Source: JADJEI01 sp035328465
Lineage (GTDB): Bacteria; Bacteroidota; Ignavibacteria; Ignavibacteriales; Ignavibacteriaceae
DNA length: 64,000 bases
Reading direction: 5' to 3'
NCBI GenBank assembly: GCA_035328465.1
Contig: DAOLIQ010000003.1
Location: 1 to 64,000, forward strand
This document shows positions 26,601 to 36,208 of the stretch, piece after piece (position 1 is the stretch's first letter; every line of letters starts with the position of its first letter). The position numbers and the translations under genes were made by a program. The notes below the pieces were generated by a model, which did no database searches, was not told where the DNA came from, and was given only the letters and a program-made list of their open reading frames with translations.

Positions 26601-29045
26601 ATGGCTAAAAAAAGAAATAAGAGCAGCGAGAATCATTCTAATGAATCATCGTCTTATTATGCAATGTCATCCGAAAAGTTTAGAAAAATACTTGGGCTAT
26701 TTGTTTTTGTTTTATCAATCTTTTTATTTCTGAGTATTATCTCATACAGCAGAAGTGACGAAGACAGCCTCACAGGATTATTCGATAATTTATTCTCTTC
26801 GGGTTCAGATAATATCTCAAATTGGATGGGCATAATCGGAGCTTACTTCTCCGACTTTTTTGTTCATCGCATCTTCGGCTACTTCTCGATAATAATTCCT
26901 ATAATTCTTTTTGCCTGGGGTATTCACCTATTCAACAAATTTGATTTGAGAATCCTTCTTCACAGTACAAATTTTTCTTTGCTTGCAGTGATAATAATTA
27001 CTTCAATTTTCGGACTGCTTGCAAATAATTTGGATATTTTATCCGATACACATGAACTATCCGGCAAGGTGGGAACAGTAATCGGAAGCTATCTCGGGAA
27101 TCAGCTTGGAAGCATCGGAGGTCTTATTTTATTGCTCGCGCTTGCTGTAACTCTTTTAATAATTGCCTTTGATATTAATATCGAAAATCTTTTGCTAAGT
27201 ATTGTTTCAATATTTAAGATGAAAGATGATGCTGAAATTAATGGGGAAGATCATCCCGATAAAGAAGGAAAGTCTACCGGTAATATCGAAAAAATTAAAA
27301 AACTAACAGACGAAAAGCCAAAGAAGAAAAAATTATCTAAAGATGAACTAACTGCCGAAGAATTAATGGAAGCAGAAGCGAAAGAGCAAACCCGAATAAG
27401 AATAATACGCAAAGATGAACAACCAACATCTCAAGAAACTAATGAAGTTTTGCGGGATGAAGTAAAAAAGGTTAACCTCGAAAAAGTCGGTGAACTTCCA
27501 GATAAAAAAACTTTAGACGAAAATATTGATGAAGGACTCCCTGATCCGTGGGAAGAAATACCGGAATACAAAAACCCTTCGCTTGATTTGCTAGAACCGG
27601 TTCCTGAAGAAAATTTTAAAGTTGCCGAGGAGGAATTAAAAAAGAACGCTGAACTACTAAAAGAAAAACTTAAGTTATTTGATATCGAGATAAAAGATAT
27701 CTCCGTAACCCCTGGTCCAGTTGTAACGCTTTACGAAATAGTCCCCTCACCCGGGGTCAAAATCAGCAAGATAGTTGGATTGGAAAATGATATAGCATTA
27801 GCCTTGGCAGCAAGGGGAATAAGAATAATCGCCCCCATCCCCGGCAAAGGAGCCATCGGAGTTGAAATTCCTAACACAGAATCAGCAATTGTAAAAGCAC
27901 GTTCAGTTCTTGCAAAGATTAATGAATCAACGATGGAACTTCCGATGTCACTTGGCAAAACAATCAGCGGCGATGTTTACTTAACAGATTTGTCCAAAAT
28001 GCCCCATCTGCTGATTGCCGGTTCTACAGGATCAGGAAAAAGCGTTGGAATAAATATGATAATTACAAGTTTACTTTTTGCTAAGAAGCCAAGTGAAGTT
28101 AAACTAATAATGATTGATCCAAAAAAGATTGAGCTTTCTCTTTATAATAAATTAAGAAAACACTACCTCGCAGTTTCGCCAGATCTTGATGAAGAAATAA
28201 TTACTGTGCCGCAAAACGCTGTAATTCTTTTAAAATCAGTTGAGATGGAAATGGAGCAGCGATATGATAAACTAGCAAAGCTTGGTGTAAGAAATATCGT
28301 GGATTACAACAAAAAAGTTGCTTCACTTCCCAAGAAACCTGCTGACAGCACAGGGATGAAACATAATCACCTCCCCTACCTTGTAGTTATAGTTGATGAG
28401 CTTGCAGATTTGATGATCACCGCCGGCAAGGAAGTTGAAGAACCAATTACCAGACTTGCGCAATTAGCTCGTGCAGTTGGTGTACATCTTGTGCTTGCCA
28501 CACAGCGTCCTTCGGTAAATGTAATAACAGGTGTTATCAAGGCTAATTTTAGTGCTCGTATTGCTTATCAAGTTGCAACCAAAATTGATTCACGAACAAT
28601 TCTCGATATGAATGGTGCAGAGCAGTTACTTGGAAAAGGAGATATGCTGTTTCTGCCGACAGGCTCGCCAAAACCAAACAGAATTCAAAATGCATTTATT
28701 TCCACCGAGGAGGTGGAAAAGATAACTAACTTTATTAATCAACAGTCGGGATATTCACGTCCATATTTTCTGCCAAGTATTTATGATAAGAAAAAAGTTT
28801 CGGGAAGAGGGTTTCTTGCCGATCTCGATCCAATGTTTGAAGATGCAGCACGAGTTATTGTTCGTTATCAGCAAGGCTCTGTTTCTCTTCTTCAAAGAAA
28901 ATTAAAACTGGGTTTCTCCCGTGCTGCCAGAATTGTTGATCAGCTCGAAGAAGCAGGCGTCGTTGGTCCAAACGACGGTAGTAAAGCAAGAACAGTGCTG
29001 ATTGAAAATGAAGAACAGCTTGAAACAGTGCTTAGGTCGCTGTAA
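26601..29045 (+). CDS. ftsK: DNA translocase FtsK
   Basis: An 814-residue septum-located DNA pump. Four N-terminal transmembrane helices (about 30-190) are followed by a charged linker (about 205-335) and the RecA-like motor. The motor has Walker A STGSGKS near residue 475, Walker B LVVIVDELADLM near 593, and LATQRPSVNVITG. The C-terminal gamma domain (SVSLLQRKLKLGFSRAARIVDQLE) reads KOPS-like orientation sequences. The next gene, lolA, is a frequent neighbour in Bacteroidota and Chlorobi. Confidence 0.96.
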   Translation: MAKKRNKSSENHSNESSSYYAMSSEKFRKILGLFVFVLSIFLFLSIISYSRSDEDSLTGLFDNLFSSGSDNISNWMGIIGAYFSDFFVHRIFGYFSIIIPIILFAWGIHLFNKFDLRILLHSTNFSLLAVIIITSIFGLLANNLDILSDTHELSGKVGTVIGSYLGNQLGSIGGLILLLALAVTLLIIAFDINIENLLLSIVSIFKMKDDAEINGEDHPDKEGKSTGNIEKIKKLTDEKPKKKKLSKDELTAEELMEAEAKEQTRIRIIRKDEQPTSQETNEVLRDEVKKVNLEKVGELPDKKTLDENIDEGLPDPWEEIPEYKNPSLDLLEPVPEENFKVAEEELKKNAELLKEKLKLFDIEIKDISVTPGPVVTLYEIVPSPGVKISKIVGLENDIALALAARGIRIIAPIPGKGAIGVEIPNTESAIVKARSVLAKINESTMELPMSLGKTISGDVYLTDLSKMPHLLIAGSTGSGKSVGINMIITSLLFAKKPSEVKLIMIDPKKIELSLYNKLRKHYLAVSPDLDEEIITVPQNAVILLKSVEMEMEQRYDKLAKLGVRNIVDYNKKVASLPKKPADSTGMKHNHLPYLVVIVDELADLMITAGKEVEEPITRLAQLARAVGVHLVLATQRPSVNVITGVIKANFSARIAYQVATKIDSRTILDMNGAEQLLGKGDMLFLPTGSPKPNRIQNAFISTEEVEKITNFINQQSGYSRPYFLPSIYDKKKVSGRGFLADLDPMFEDAARVIVRYQQGSVSLLQRKLKLGFSRAARIVDQLEEAGVVGPNDGSKARTVLIENEEQLETVLRSL

Positions 29046-29101
29046 TTATTTTATCCTTTTTAATTTCGATTCAATAGTTTTAGATTAGGAAAAGAAAATT
29101 T

Positions 29102-29710
29102 ATGACAAGAAAATTATTATTGATATTTATTTTATTGCTGTTTAATTGCTCGATCCTTTTACCACAGGATGATGCTAATCAAAAATTAAAGATAGTACAG
29201 GAAAAATTTAATTCGCTCAAGGATTTCACTGTTGATTTTTCGCGCACTTTGAATTCGAAGAAAGATCTTTCCGGCAAAATGCTCTATAAATATAAAAATA
29301 AAATAAGACTGGATATGCAAAACACAATTGTTATTTCAGATTCCAAAAGCATCTGGAACTTCAATAAAAAAGATAACAAGGTTTTCATCACAAATGCAGA
29401 ATACGACAGCAATTCATTTTTATCTTTAGATAAATTAGTAAACGAATATCCATCCGAATGTAAAGTAAATATAATTAAGATAGATGCACGCGAAGTAATT
29501 GAATTAACACCCGGTAATTCAAATTTGCAATTCAAAAAAATTTTAATCTGGACTAACAATGATAATCTTTTATCAAAAGTTACCGTTGAAGATCAGACAA
29601 TTGGGAAAATGGAACTTAATTTTGCGGGATACAAACTAAACTCGAATATTGCTGATTCTAAATTCTCATTTACCCCCCCGGAAGGAAGCACAGTTATTGA
29701 CCTCAGATAA
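29102..29710 (+). CDS. lolA: Outer-membrane lipoprotein carrier protein LolA-like
   Basis: A 202-residue periplasmic protein with a signal peptide (hydrophobic to about residue 20, LLPQDDAN). The LolA-type beta fold shows FNSLKDFTVDFSRTLNSKKDLSGKMLYKYKNKIRLDM. LolA ferries lipoproteins from the LolCDE transporter to the outer membrane. The last 14 bases overlap the proposed start of the next gene. Weak overall conservation is normal for Bacteroidota LolA. Confidence 0.85.
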   Translation: MTRKLLLIFILLLFNCSILLPQDDANQKLKIVQEKFNSLKDFTVDFSRTLNSKKDLSGKMLYKYKNKIRLDMQNTIVISDSKSIWNFNKKDNKVFITNAEYDSNSFLSLDKLVNEYPSECKVNIIKIDAREVIELTPGNSNLQFKKILIWTNNDNLLSKVTVEDQTIGKMELNFAGYKLNSNIADSKFSFTPPEGSTVIDLR

Positions 29711-30752
29711 TCAGCTAAGTAATTCACCATTTAGAAGGTATATAAATTATATTTTAACATTATTACTAACAGTAGTATTTGTTTTAATTGCTTTCAGAGA
29801 CGTAGATTTCGGCGAAGTGCTCGAAATAACATCTCACGCATCTTTCTACTGGATCATGATTTTAATCCTTTCACTTTACTTATCACATTTCTTGCGTGCT
29901 GTAAGATGGAAGGTGATCATCAGATCAGTGAAGCCTGAAGCAAAATTGAAATATCTTTTTGGGGCATTGATGGTCGGATACGGAGTCAATTGCGTAGTCC
30001 CGCGTCTCGGTGAAGTTTCACGTTCGGTACTGCTTGGCAGGTGGGAGGGGTTATCCCGTTCGTCTATGTTTGGAACGGTTATTCTTGAAAGGATGATAGA
30101 TATTTTTTTCTTCGGATTGTCTTTGATTATTGCAGGGCTGCTTTATAACGGAAATGTTTATGTCGAATTTCCCTGGCTGAAAACGACTCTCGTCGTTTTA
30201 CTTTTAACAGTTGTATCAGGAGCAATCCTGTTGGTTGTTTCAGTTAAATTTAAAGAGACTTTTTACAAACTTATAAAATTTATTCTGCAAAAATTTTCTG
30301 TGAAAGCATCGGAAAAATTAATCCATATTTTTGAAATGTTGGTTGAGGGATTATCCAGTTTAAAAGGAAGTAATAATTATTGTATTTCGATTTTACTAAG
30401 TGTAGCAATTATGCTTCTCTACGGATTTAACTCCTACATTGGATTCTTTGCATTAGGAATGGATGGGATTCAACCAATAAATTTTGGAATGGCGTGGATT
30501 GTAATGAGCATTAGTTCGATCGGCGTAATGATTCCAACTCCTGGTGGAACAGGATCATATCACACAATCGCTAAATCAGTTCTCGTACTACTATTTGGAT
30601 TTGCTGATACTATCAGTCTTGCTTACGCTTTTCTGATGCACATTGTTTCTTATCTTTTATTTATTTTCACCGGACTAATTGTATTTTTCTTACTCAATAA
30701 ACAACATGATAACATTATGAAAGTTGTGAAAACAGAACTGGACGATTTATGA
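29697..30752 (+). CDS. Flippase-like integral membrane protein (LPG synthase TM domain / UPF0104)
   Basis: About 351 residues with some eight transmembrane helices. I prefer the TTG at 29697 (MTSDNQLSNS) because AAGGAAG stands eight bases before it; an upstream TTG at 29649 would add 16 residues. Family features include SHFLRAVRWKVII, the YGVNCVVPRLGEVSRSVLLGRWEG motif, and PTPGGTGSYHTIA. Homologous domains flip lipids or glycolipids (MprF N-terminal half). Substrate unknown. It overlaps lolA upstream and the barrel gene downstream, so the three are translationally coupled. Confidence 0.85.
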   Translation: MTSDNQLSNSPFRRYINYILTLLLTVVFVLIAFRDVDFGEVLEITSHASFYWIMILILSLYLSHFLRAVRWKVIIRSVKPEAKLKYLFGALMVGYGVNCVVPRLGEVSRSVLLGRWEGLSRSSMFGTVILERMIDIFFFGLSLIIAGLLYNGNVYVEFPWLKTTLVVLLLTVVSGAILLVVSVKFKETFYKLIKFILQKFSVKASEKLIHIFEMLVEGLSSLKGSNNYCISILLSVAIMLLYGFNSYIGFFALGMDGIQPINFGMAWIVMSISSIGVMIPTPGGTGSYHTIAKSVLVLLFGFADTISLAYAFLMHIVSYLLFIFTGLIVFFLLNKQHDNIMKVVKTELDDL

Positions 30753-31390
30753 AAAAATATTTTTCACTTATCTCTATTCTCCTTGTATCATTTCCGATGT
30801 ATGCTCAGTATCAAGCAAGAGCAAGCATGGGCATTGATTTTGTAAGCACACCATCCTTAACCGATTATATAAATATTTACATACAGCCAGCTACCCAATT
30901 AGGTAGCTTTAACTCTGCAGTTGTATTTTCAGGTGAACTTGGATACAATGTTGAGAGCAATTTCCAGATAGGAATTGAATTGGCGTACTCTTTGAATTCT
31001 TACACATCAAGCTTGCTTAATGGACAGTATGATCTTTCTTATGGAATAATTATGCCTTCGCTGAATGCATATTATTTAATCTCCGGCGAAGGCTACAATT
31101 TTAAGTTTGGCGGAGGCGGGGGGGTAAGATTAGTAAGTGCCGATGAATCTCTTCCCGGTTTAGGTGCGGCAATTAATTATTCATCAACAGGAGTAGGATT
31201 CATTTTGAGAGTCGAAGGAAATACTTTACTCGGCGGAAATTTCTATGCGAGCATCGGCGGCGATCTAAGGTATGACATAAATGGCAAGCCTTCGAACGGT
31301 GATAATTTTCTCGGCGGAAGATCCGACATTTCTACAAACTTTAACTCATTCTCGGCTGGTATAAAGTTGGGAATATCATATTTATTTTAG
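30749..31390 (+). CDS. Small outer-membrane beta-barrel protein
   Basis: A 213-residue protein with a signal peptide ending near YAQYQA. The mature part alternates short amphipathic strands with Gly/Asn/Ser turns and ends in a terminal Phe (LGISYLF), the usual C-terminal signature recognised by the BAM machinery. This suggests an eight-stranded barrel of OmpX/OmpA-barrel size. No specific family recognised. It overlaps the flippase-like gene by four bases (ATGA) and precedes uppP. Confidence 0.7.
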   Translation: MKKYFSLISILLVSFPMYAQYQARASMGIDFVSTPSLTDYINIYIQPATQLGSFNSAVVFSGELGYNVESNFQIGIELAYSLNSYTSSLLNGQYDLSYGIIMPSLNAYYLISGEGYNFKFGGGGGVRLVSADESLPGLGAAINYSSTGVGFILRVEGNTLLGGNFYASIGGDLRYDINGKPSNGDNFLGGRSDISTNFNSFSAGIKLGISYLF

Positions 31391-31398
31391 GAGTTAAT

Positions 31399-32250
31399 TT
31401 GAATTTATTTGAAGCAATAATTCTTGGTATTATTCAAGGTGTAACCGAATTTTTACCCATTAGCAGCACAGGTCATCTTACACTTGCCGGGCAATTTATG
31501 AACCTTATTTCAGTTGATCATCCTGAAAGATGGACCTCATTCATTGCTGTAATTCAACTTGGAACTTTGATTTCAATATTAATTTATTTTAGAAATGAGA
31601 TCATAGAGATAACCGCAAGTTTTCTGAAAGAAAATATTTCTCATCGGGTTAAATACCAAGCCCAATCTTCTAATTCGAAACTTGCATGGCTCATATTTTT
31701 AGGTACTCTCCCTATCGTAATCATAGGTTTACTATTTAAAGATGAAATTGAAGGAGTGCTGACAAAAAATCTTTACGTTATAGCCTTTAGTCTTATAGCG
31801 CTTGCAATCATTCTTGCCATTGCTGAAAAAATTTCTAAGCAAAATAAAAAGATTGAAAACACCGGGGTAATGGAAGCGATCATCATCGGTCTTGCCCAAG
31901 CAATGGCACTTATTCCGGGCTCATCTCGCTCGGGCACAACAATTACAGGTGGACTTTTAGTCGGACTGAATAGGGAAAGCGCAGCAAGATTTTCATTTCT
32001 ACTAAGCATACCGGCAGTATTCGCGAGTGGCTTACTGCAGTTTATCGAATCGCTCGAATATCTTGATGCATCTGCTTTTCTGAATTTGACTGCTGCAACT
32101 TTGGCATCTGCAATTAGCGGTTACCTTGCAATAGATTTTTTATTAAAATATTTAAAAAAGCACAGCACATTCATTTTTATTTACTATAGAATAATTATAG
32201 GTGTGCTGATACTAATTCTATTATCTATGAATATCATTCAACCACAATAG
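31399..32250 (+). CDS. uppP: Undecaprenyl-diphosphatase UppP (BacA)
   Basis: A 283-residue integral membrane phosphatase recycling the undecaprenyl-PP carrier of peptidoglycan and O-antigen synthesis. The two signature motifs are present: GVTEFLPISSTGHL near the N-terminus and AMALIPGSSRSGTTITGGLL. It starts with TTG at 31399, with TAGGAG six to eleven bases upstream. Length and multiple hydrophobic helices are typical. Confidence 0.95.
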   Translation: MNLFEAIILGIIQGVTEFLPISSTGHLTLAGQFMNLISVDHPERWTSFIAVIQLGTLISILIYFRNEIIEITASFLKENISHRVKYQAQSSNSKLAWLIFLGTLPIVIIGLLFKDEIEGVLTKNLYVIAFSLIALAIILAIAEKISKQNKKIENTGVMEAIIIGLAQAMALIPGSSRSGTTITGGLLVGLNRESAARFSFLLSIPAVFASGLLQFIESLEYLDASAFLNLTAATLASAISGYLAIDFLLKYLKKHSTFIFIYYRIIIGVLILILLSMNIIQPQ

Positions 32251-32258
32251 GAGATACA

Positions 32259-32897
32259 ATGTTAAAATTTTTCATACTGAATTTATTATTTCTTTTGCTT
32301 GTAAGTTGTAACAGTAAAGTTGAAACTGAAGGGAAAGAAAACTCAAAACCAACTTCAGATATTAATCAATCAATTATACAAACAAAAGAAAGTGATTCAA
32401 TGACCGTTGCAATAATAAAAACTAATATGGGCACTATCGAACTTGAACTGTTTGCCGACCTTGTGCCTAAAACCGTAGAAAATTTCGTTGGACTCGCAAA
32501 TAAAGGCTATTACAATGGAGTAATATTTCATCGCGTAATCGATAAATTTATGATTCAAGGCGGCGACCCGACCGGCACAGGACGGGGCGGGGAAAGCTTT
32601 TGGGGCGGAAAATTTAATGATGAATTTGTCACTACTCTTCGCCACGATTCAGCCGGCATATTGTCTATGGCAAACGCAGGACCAAATACGAATGGAAGCC
32701 AATTCTTCATCACTCTTGTACCTACCCCCTGGCTTGATGGCAAACATACTATTTTTGGAAAAGTGATTAATGGAATGGATGTGGTTTCTGCGATTGGTAA
32801 AGTTGCTAAAGGTCCGAACGATCGCCCGTTAAAGGATGTGGTAATAGAAAAAGTTGAGATTGGAAAAAGGGAAAAACCGGAACTTAATTCCAAATAA
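32259..32897 (+). CDS. Cyclophilin-type peptidyl-prolyl isomerase, lipoprotein
   Basis: A 212-residue PPIase. The first 17 or so residues are a lipoprotein signal with lipobox LVSC, so the mature protein is lipid-anchored in the envelope. The cyclophilin domain (about 48-205) shows FHRVIDKFMIQGGDPTGTGRG, NTNGSQFFITLVPTPWLDG, and KHTIFGKVI, with the catalytic Arg in FHRV. It helps envelope protein folding. AGGAG stands seven bases before the ATG, nine bases after uppP. Confidence 0.93.
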   Translation: MLKFFILNLLFLLLVSCNSKVETEGKENSKPTSDINQSIIQTKESDSMTVAIIKTNMGTIELELFADLVPKTVENFVGLANKGYYNGVIFHRVIDKFMIQGGDPTGTGRGGESFWGGKFNDEFVTTLRHDSAGILSMANAGPNTNGSQFFITLVPTPWLDGKHTIFGKVINGMDVVSAIGKVAKGPNDRPLKDVVIEKVEIGKREKPELNSK

Positions 32898-32900
32898 TTA

Positions 32901-34364
32901 ATGAAGCAGGAAGAATATTTCTCATCAAGATGGACTTTAATAATTTCTACTATCGGCATTGCTGTGGGCACTGGAAACATTTGGAGATTTTCAAGAATTG
33001 TTGCACAGAACGGCGGTGGTTCTTTTTTAATACCCTGGGTGATATTTCTTCTTATTTGGTCTGTTCCATTAATAATTGCGGAATTTGCACTTGGTAAACA
33101 TACAAGATTTGGACCGCTTGGGGCGATAGCTAAAATTGCCGGTAAAAATTTTGGGTGGATGGGTGCTTACATCGTTCTCGTATCAACTGCAATAATGTTT
33201 TATTACTCAGTTGTTACGGGGTGGTGCCTTCGATATTTTATTTCAGCTGTTTCGGGAAATTTATTTGAAACAACAAACTACTTTTCTTACTGGAATGATT
33301 TTTCGTCGAGCATACAGCCAATGGTATTTCATCTCATCTCAATGCTGATAGTTGCATTTGTTGTCATTCGCGGTATCACTAATGGAATTGAGAAAGTCAG
33401 CAAAATATTAATCCCCGCTTTGCTTGGAATTCTATTAATTTTATTTGTTCGTGCCGCTTCTCTTCCGAATGCTATGGAAGGCATTAAGTATTTTTTTACT
33501 CCCGATTTAAATGCCATCATTGATTACAAAGTCTGGTTGAATGCTCTTACGCAAAACGCTTGGGATACAGGTGCCGGGTGGGGATTAATCCTGGCTTACG
33601 GTATTTATATGAGGAAAAAAGAAGACATAGCATTAAATGCTGCGTTAATCGGGTTTGGAAATAATTCTGTTTCCCTGCTCGCAGGCATTACAATATTCTC
33701 AACTGTCTTTGCACTTAGCTCGGTTGATGCAATGTCTCAGGTTTCCCAATCGGGTCCCGCAAATACGGGTTTAACTTTTATTTACCTGCCGCTTCTCTTC
33801 TCAAAAATAACTTCTAGTAATTTGCTTAATATTTTTTTCGCGTCAATATTTTTTCTTGCATTATTTTTTGCTGCGGTCACTTCGCTTATTTCCATGGTTG
33901 AACTTGCTACAAGAACACTAATTGATTTCGGACTTTCGCGGAAGAGAGGATTAATAATTGTCGCTTCAATTGCCGCAGTAATGGGTGTTCCTTCTGCAAT
34001 GAATACTGACTTACTAATAAATCAGGACTGGGTTTGGGGTGTGGGCTTAATTTTAAGCGGAGCTTTTATTTCTTTTTCAATTATTAAATATGGTGTTGAT
34101 AAATTCAGAACTGAAATTATCAATGGAGCAGGTTGTGATGTAAAGATTGGGAAGTGGTTCAATTTTGTCATCTCAATATTAATTCCATTTCAAGTTATAG
34201 TCCTCATTAGCTGGTGGCTGATATCCTCAACAAGTTGGGATCCTCAGTGGTATAATCCTTTTCATATTGAAAATGCAGGAACTGTGATTTTTCAATGGGT
34301 TATTGTTATTTCAATTCTGATTCTATTAAACAAAAAATTAGTTAAACAAACGCTCAGGGATTAG
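32901..34364 (+). CDS. Sodium-dependent amino-acid transporter (NSS/SNF family)
   Basis: A 487-residue inner-membrane symporter with about 11-12 helices in the LeuT fold. Helix 1 shows IGIAVGTGNIWRFSRIVAQNGGGSF, with the unwound GxGN substrate/sodium site, and helix 6 the typical NAWDTGAGWGLILAYG. Family members co-transport amino acids with Na+. A 40-residue MetS-like subunit follows after three bases, as for methionine/alanine importers, so a small neutral amino acid is a reasonable but unproven substrate. Confidence 0.92.
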   Translation: MKQEEYFSSRWTLIISTIGIAVGTGNIWRFSRIVAQNGGGSFLIPWVIFLLIWSVPLIIAEFALGKHTRFGPLGAIAKIAGKNFGWMGAYIVLVSTAIMFYYSVVTGWCLRYFISAVSGNLFETTNYFSYWNDFSSSIQPMVFHLISMLIVAFVVIRGITNGIEKVSKILIPALLGILLILFVRAASLPNAMEGIKYFFTPDLNAIIDYKVWLNALTQNAWDTGAGWGLILAYGIYMRKKEDIALNAALIGFGNNSVSLLAGITIFSTVFALSSVDAMSQVSQSGPANTGLTFIYLPLLFSKITSSNLLNIFFASIFFLALFFAAVTSLISMVELATRTLIDFGLSRKRGLIIVASIAAVMGVPSAMNTDLLINQDWVWGVGLILSGAFISFSIIKYGVDKFRTEIINGAGCDVKIGKWFNFVISILIPFQVIVLISWWLISSTSWDPQWYNPFHIENAGTVIFQWVIVISILILLNKKLVKQTLRD

Positions 34365-34367
34365 AGA

Positions 34368-34490
34368 ATGAGCTTAGCATCAATAATAACTTCAATTGTA
34401 GTAGTCGGAATAGTTTGGGGAGGGTTAACGTATTTCCTTGTTAAAGCGATAAAATATGAAAAGAAAAAACTAAGCGATGGCGAAAAGTAA
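34368..34490 (+). CDS. MetS-like small subunit of the NSS transporter
   Basis: A 40-residue protein that begins MSLASIITSIVVVGIVWGGL, has one transmembrane helix (about 5-25) and ends in a Lys/Glu-rich tail. The WGGL motif after a short hydrophobic stretch matches the MaAIMP_sms/MetS family, whose Corynebacterium member is required with MetP for methionine and alanine uptake. AGGGA lies seven bases before the ATG. Its last 14 bases overlap the holA start. Position next to the large subunit makes the call likely despite the length. Confidence 0.75.
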   Translation: MSLASIITSIVVVGIVWGGLTYFLVKAIKYEKKKLSDGEK

Positions 34491-35496
34491 AATTACAGCA
34501 CCTTCTGTGCTTGAAGCTATGCGACAAATTAAAAAGGGAACATTGCTCCCTCTTTATTATTTCTTTGGAGTTGATGGATTTATTATCAATGAAGCATATC
34601 AGCTGCTCGAAAAAAAAATATCACCTTTGATCACCACAGAATTTGACAAGCAAGTTATTTATGCGAGCGATAAATTATTAATCGATGTTTTAGATGCGGC
34701 ATCTGCTTTCCCTTTTGGCTCGGATAAAAAATTTATTGTTGTAAAAGAAGCTGATAAATTAAAAGATAAAAAAGGATTAGTTTCCTATTGTAAACAGCCC
34801 CCTTCGTTTACCACGCTTCTTTTTTTGCACAGTGGTGAAATTCCAAACCTGGATACCGAACCATTCCCTTCTTTATATAGTTTAGGCTATTTATTTGAAG
34901 GGAAAGAATTAAAAGGGACGAATCTCATTGATTGGCTAATTGATCTTGCGGAATCAAAAGACCTCAAACTTTCTAATGAAAATGCTCAAATGCTTGTAGA
35001 TATTGTAGGTGAAAACAGATCAATGCTCGAGCTTCAATTTGAAAAATTCACTACTTTTCTCGGAGATAAAAAAGAAATATCTATCGAAACAATTACCGGA
35101 CTTTCAACGGAACTAAAAGAATTCAATATTTTTGATTTATTGAATGCAATCGGCAAAAGAGAGAAAGCCAAAGCCCTAAAAATTGTAATGAACCTATATG
35201 AAAAAGAAAATGATCTCATCCCAATAGTAGCGATGTTGAATAAATATTTTACTGGCTTATTAAGATTAAATGAGATGAAGGATAAAAAAATAGACTCGTT
35301 TACTCAAGCCAGAACTATCGGTACAAACCAATATTATCTAAAAGATTATGAAAGTGCCAGAAAAAATTTTTCTGATTTTCAATTGTATAATGCAATTGAA
35401 GCAATTTTGAAAGCCGATGTTCAAATAAAAACTACTTCTACTGATGATAGAACTTTAGTGACTACCCTGATTACAGAAATTTTAGCAGAGAATTGA
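34477..35496 (+). CDS. holA: DNA polymerase III delta subunit
   Basis: A 339-residue clamp-loader subunit that opens the beta sliding clamp. It has the expected start (LLPLYYFFGVDGFIINEAYQLL), the central SAFPFGSDKKFIVVKEADKL, and the C-terminal helical collar region with ELKEFNIFDLLNAIGKREKAKAL. The ATG lies inside the end of the preceding 40-residue gene. Sequence conservation of HolA is generally low, but length and order of motifs agree. Confidence 0.9.
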   Translation: MAKSKITAPSVLEAMRQIKKGTLLPLYYFFGVDGFIINEAYQLLEKKISPLITTEFDKQVIYASDKLLIDVLDAASAFPFGSDKKFIVVKEADKLKDKKGLVSYCKQPPSFTTLLFLHSGEIPNLDTEPFPSLYSLGYLFEGKELKGTNLIDWLIDLAESKDLKLSNENAQMLVDIVGENRSMLELQFEKFTTFLGDKKEISIETITGLSTELKEFNIFDLLNAIGKREKAKALKIVMNLYEKENDLIPIVAMLNKYFTGLLRLNEMKDKKIDSFTQARTIGTNQYYLKDYESARKNFSDFQLYNAIEAILKADVQIKTTSTDDRTLVTTLITEILAEN

Positions 35497-35620
35497 TAAA
35501 GCCCAACTTTAGCAGTATAGCTTCGTAAATAATTTACAACGGTATTTTTACAATGAATTTGATTTTAATAATTTCTGCATATAAATGAAACAAATTGTGG
35601 AATGGAAAGTATAAACTCAG

Positions 35621-36208
35621 TTGATTGAAAAACCGTTAAACGAAAAAACTGACGAAGAATTGATTCTGGAATTTCAGTCTGATAATAATATTAAAGCATT
35701 TGAAATTCTTGTAGCAAGATATAAAAATCCATTAATGAATTATGTGTTCAGATTTCTTGGGAATTATGAATCATGTGCTGATGTAGTTCAGGAAACAATG
35801 ATTAAAGTTTACAGATATAAGGATTCATACAGCGCAGTAGCAAAGTTCTCGACCTGGATCTACACCATAGCAGGTAACCTTGCAAGAACTGAATACCAGC
35901 GGCAGCGAAGAAGGAATCTTTTTTCGATTAACGATTATGGCGAGGAGCATGAAAATTTCGACATCCCTGATAATAGCTATAGGCCTGACGTGGCAACAGA
36001 TTCCGGGATTAAAAACAAAATTATTCAAGATGCTCTCTTAAAAGTTTCCGCTTCATATCGTGAAGTTGTTATTCTCAGAGATATTCAAGAATTATCTTAT
36101 GAAGAAATAGCCGAGATTAAGAAAATCTCTGTTGGAACCGTCAAATCAAAAATTAATCGCGGCAGAGCGCAGCTTCAAAAGCTGCTAAAAGGGATTTATA
36201 AGGAATGA
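35621..36208 (+). CDS. ECF RNA polymerase sigma factor
   Basis: A 195-residue sigma-70 family factor starting with TTG. Region 2 is at about 15-90 (DNNIKAFEILVARYKNPLMNYVFRFL, then DVVQETMIKVYRY and FSTWIYTIAGNLARTEYQRQ). Region 4 is at about 130-188 (VSASYREVVILRDIQELSYEEIAEI and SVGTVKSKINRGRAQLQ). Regions 1 and 3 are absent, hence the ECF class. It overlaps the membrane anti-sigma-like gene by four bases. Targets unknown. Confidence 0.93.
   Translation: MIEKPLNEKTDEELILEFQSDNNIKAFEILVARYKNPLMNYVFRFLGNYESCADVVQETMIKVYRYKDSYSAVAKFSTWIYTIAGNLARTEYQRQRRRNLFSINDYGEEHENFDIPDNSYRPDVATDSGIKNKIIQDALLKVSASYREVVILRDIQELSYEEIAEIKKISVGTVKSKINRGRAQLQKLLKGIYKE

Noticed and set aside
35575..35620. TGAAAC followed by a TATAAAC-like box as an ECF autoregulated promoter of the sigma gene
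   Set aside because: Such short motifs occur by chance in AT-rich DNA, and no second copy upstream of another gene supports it.
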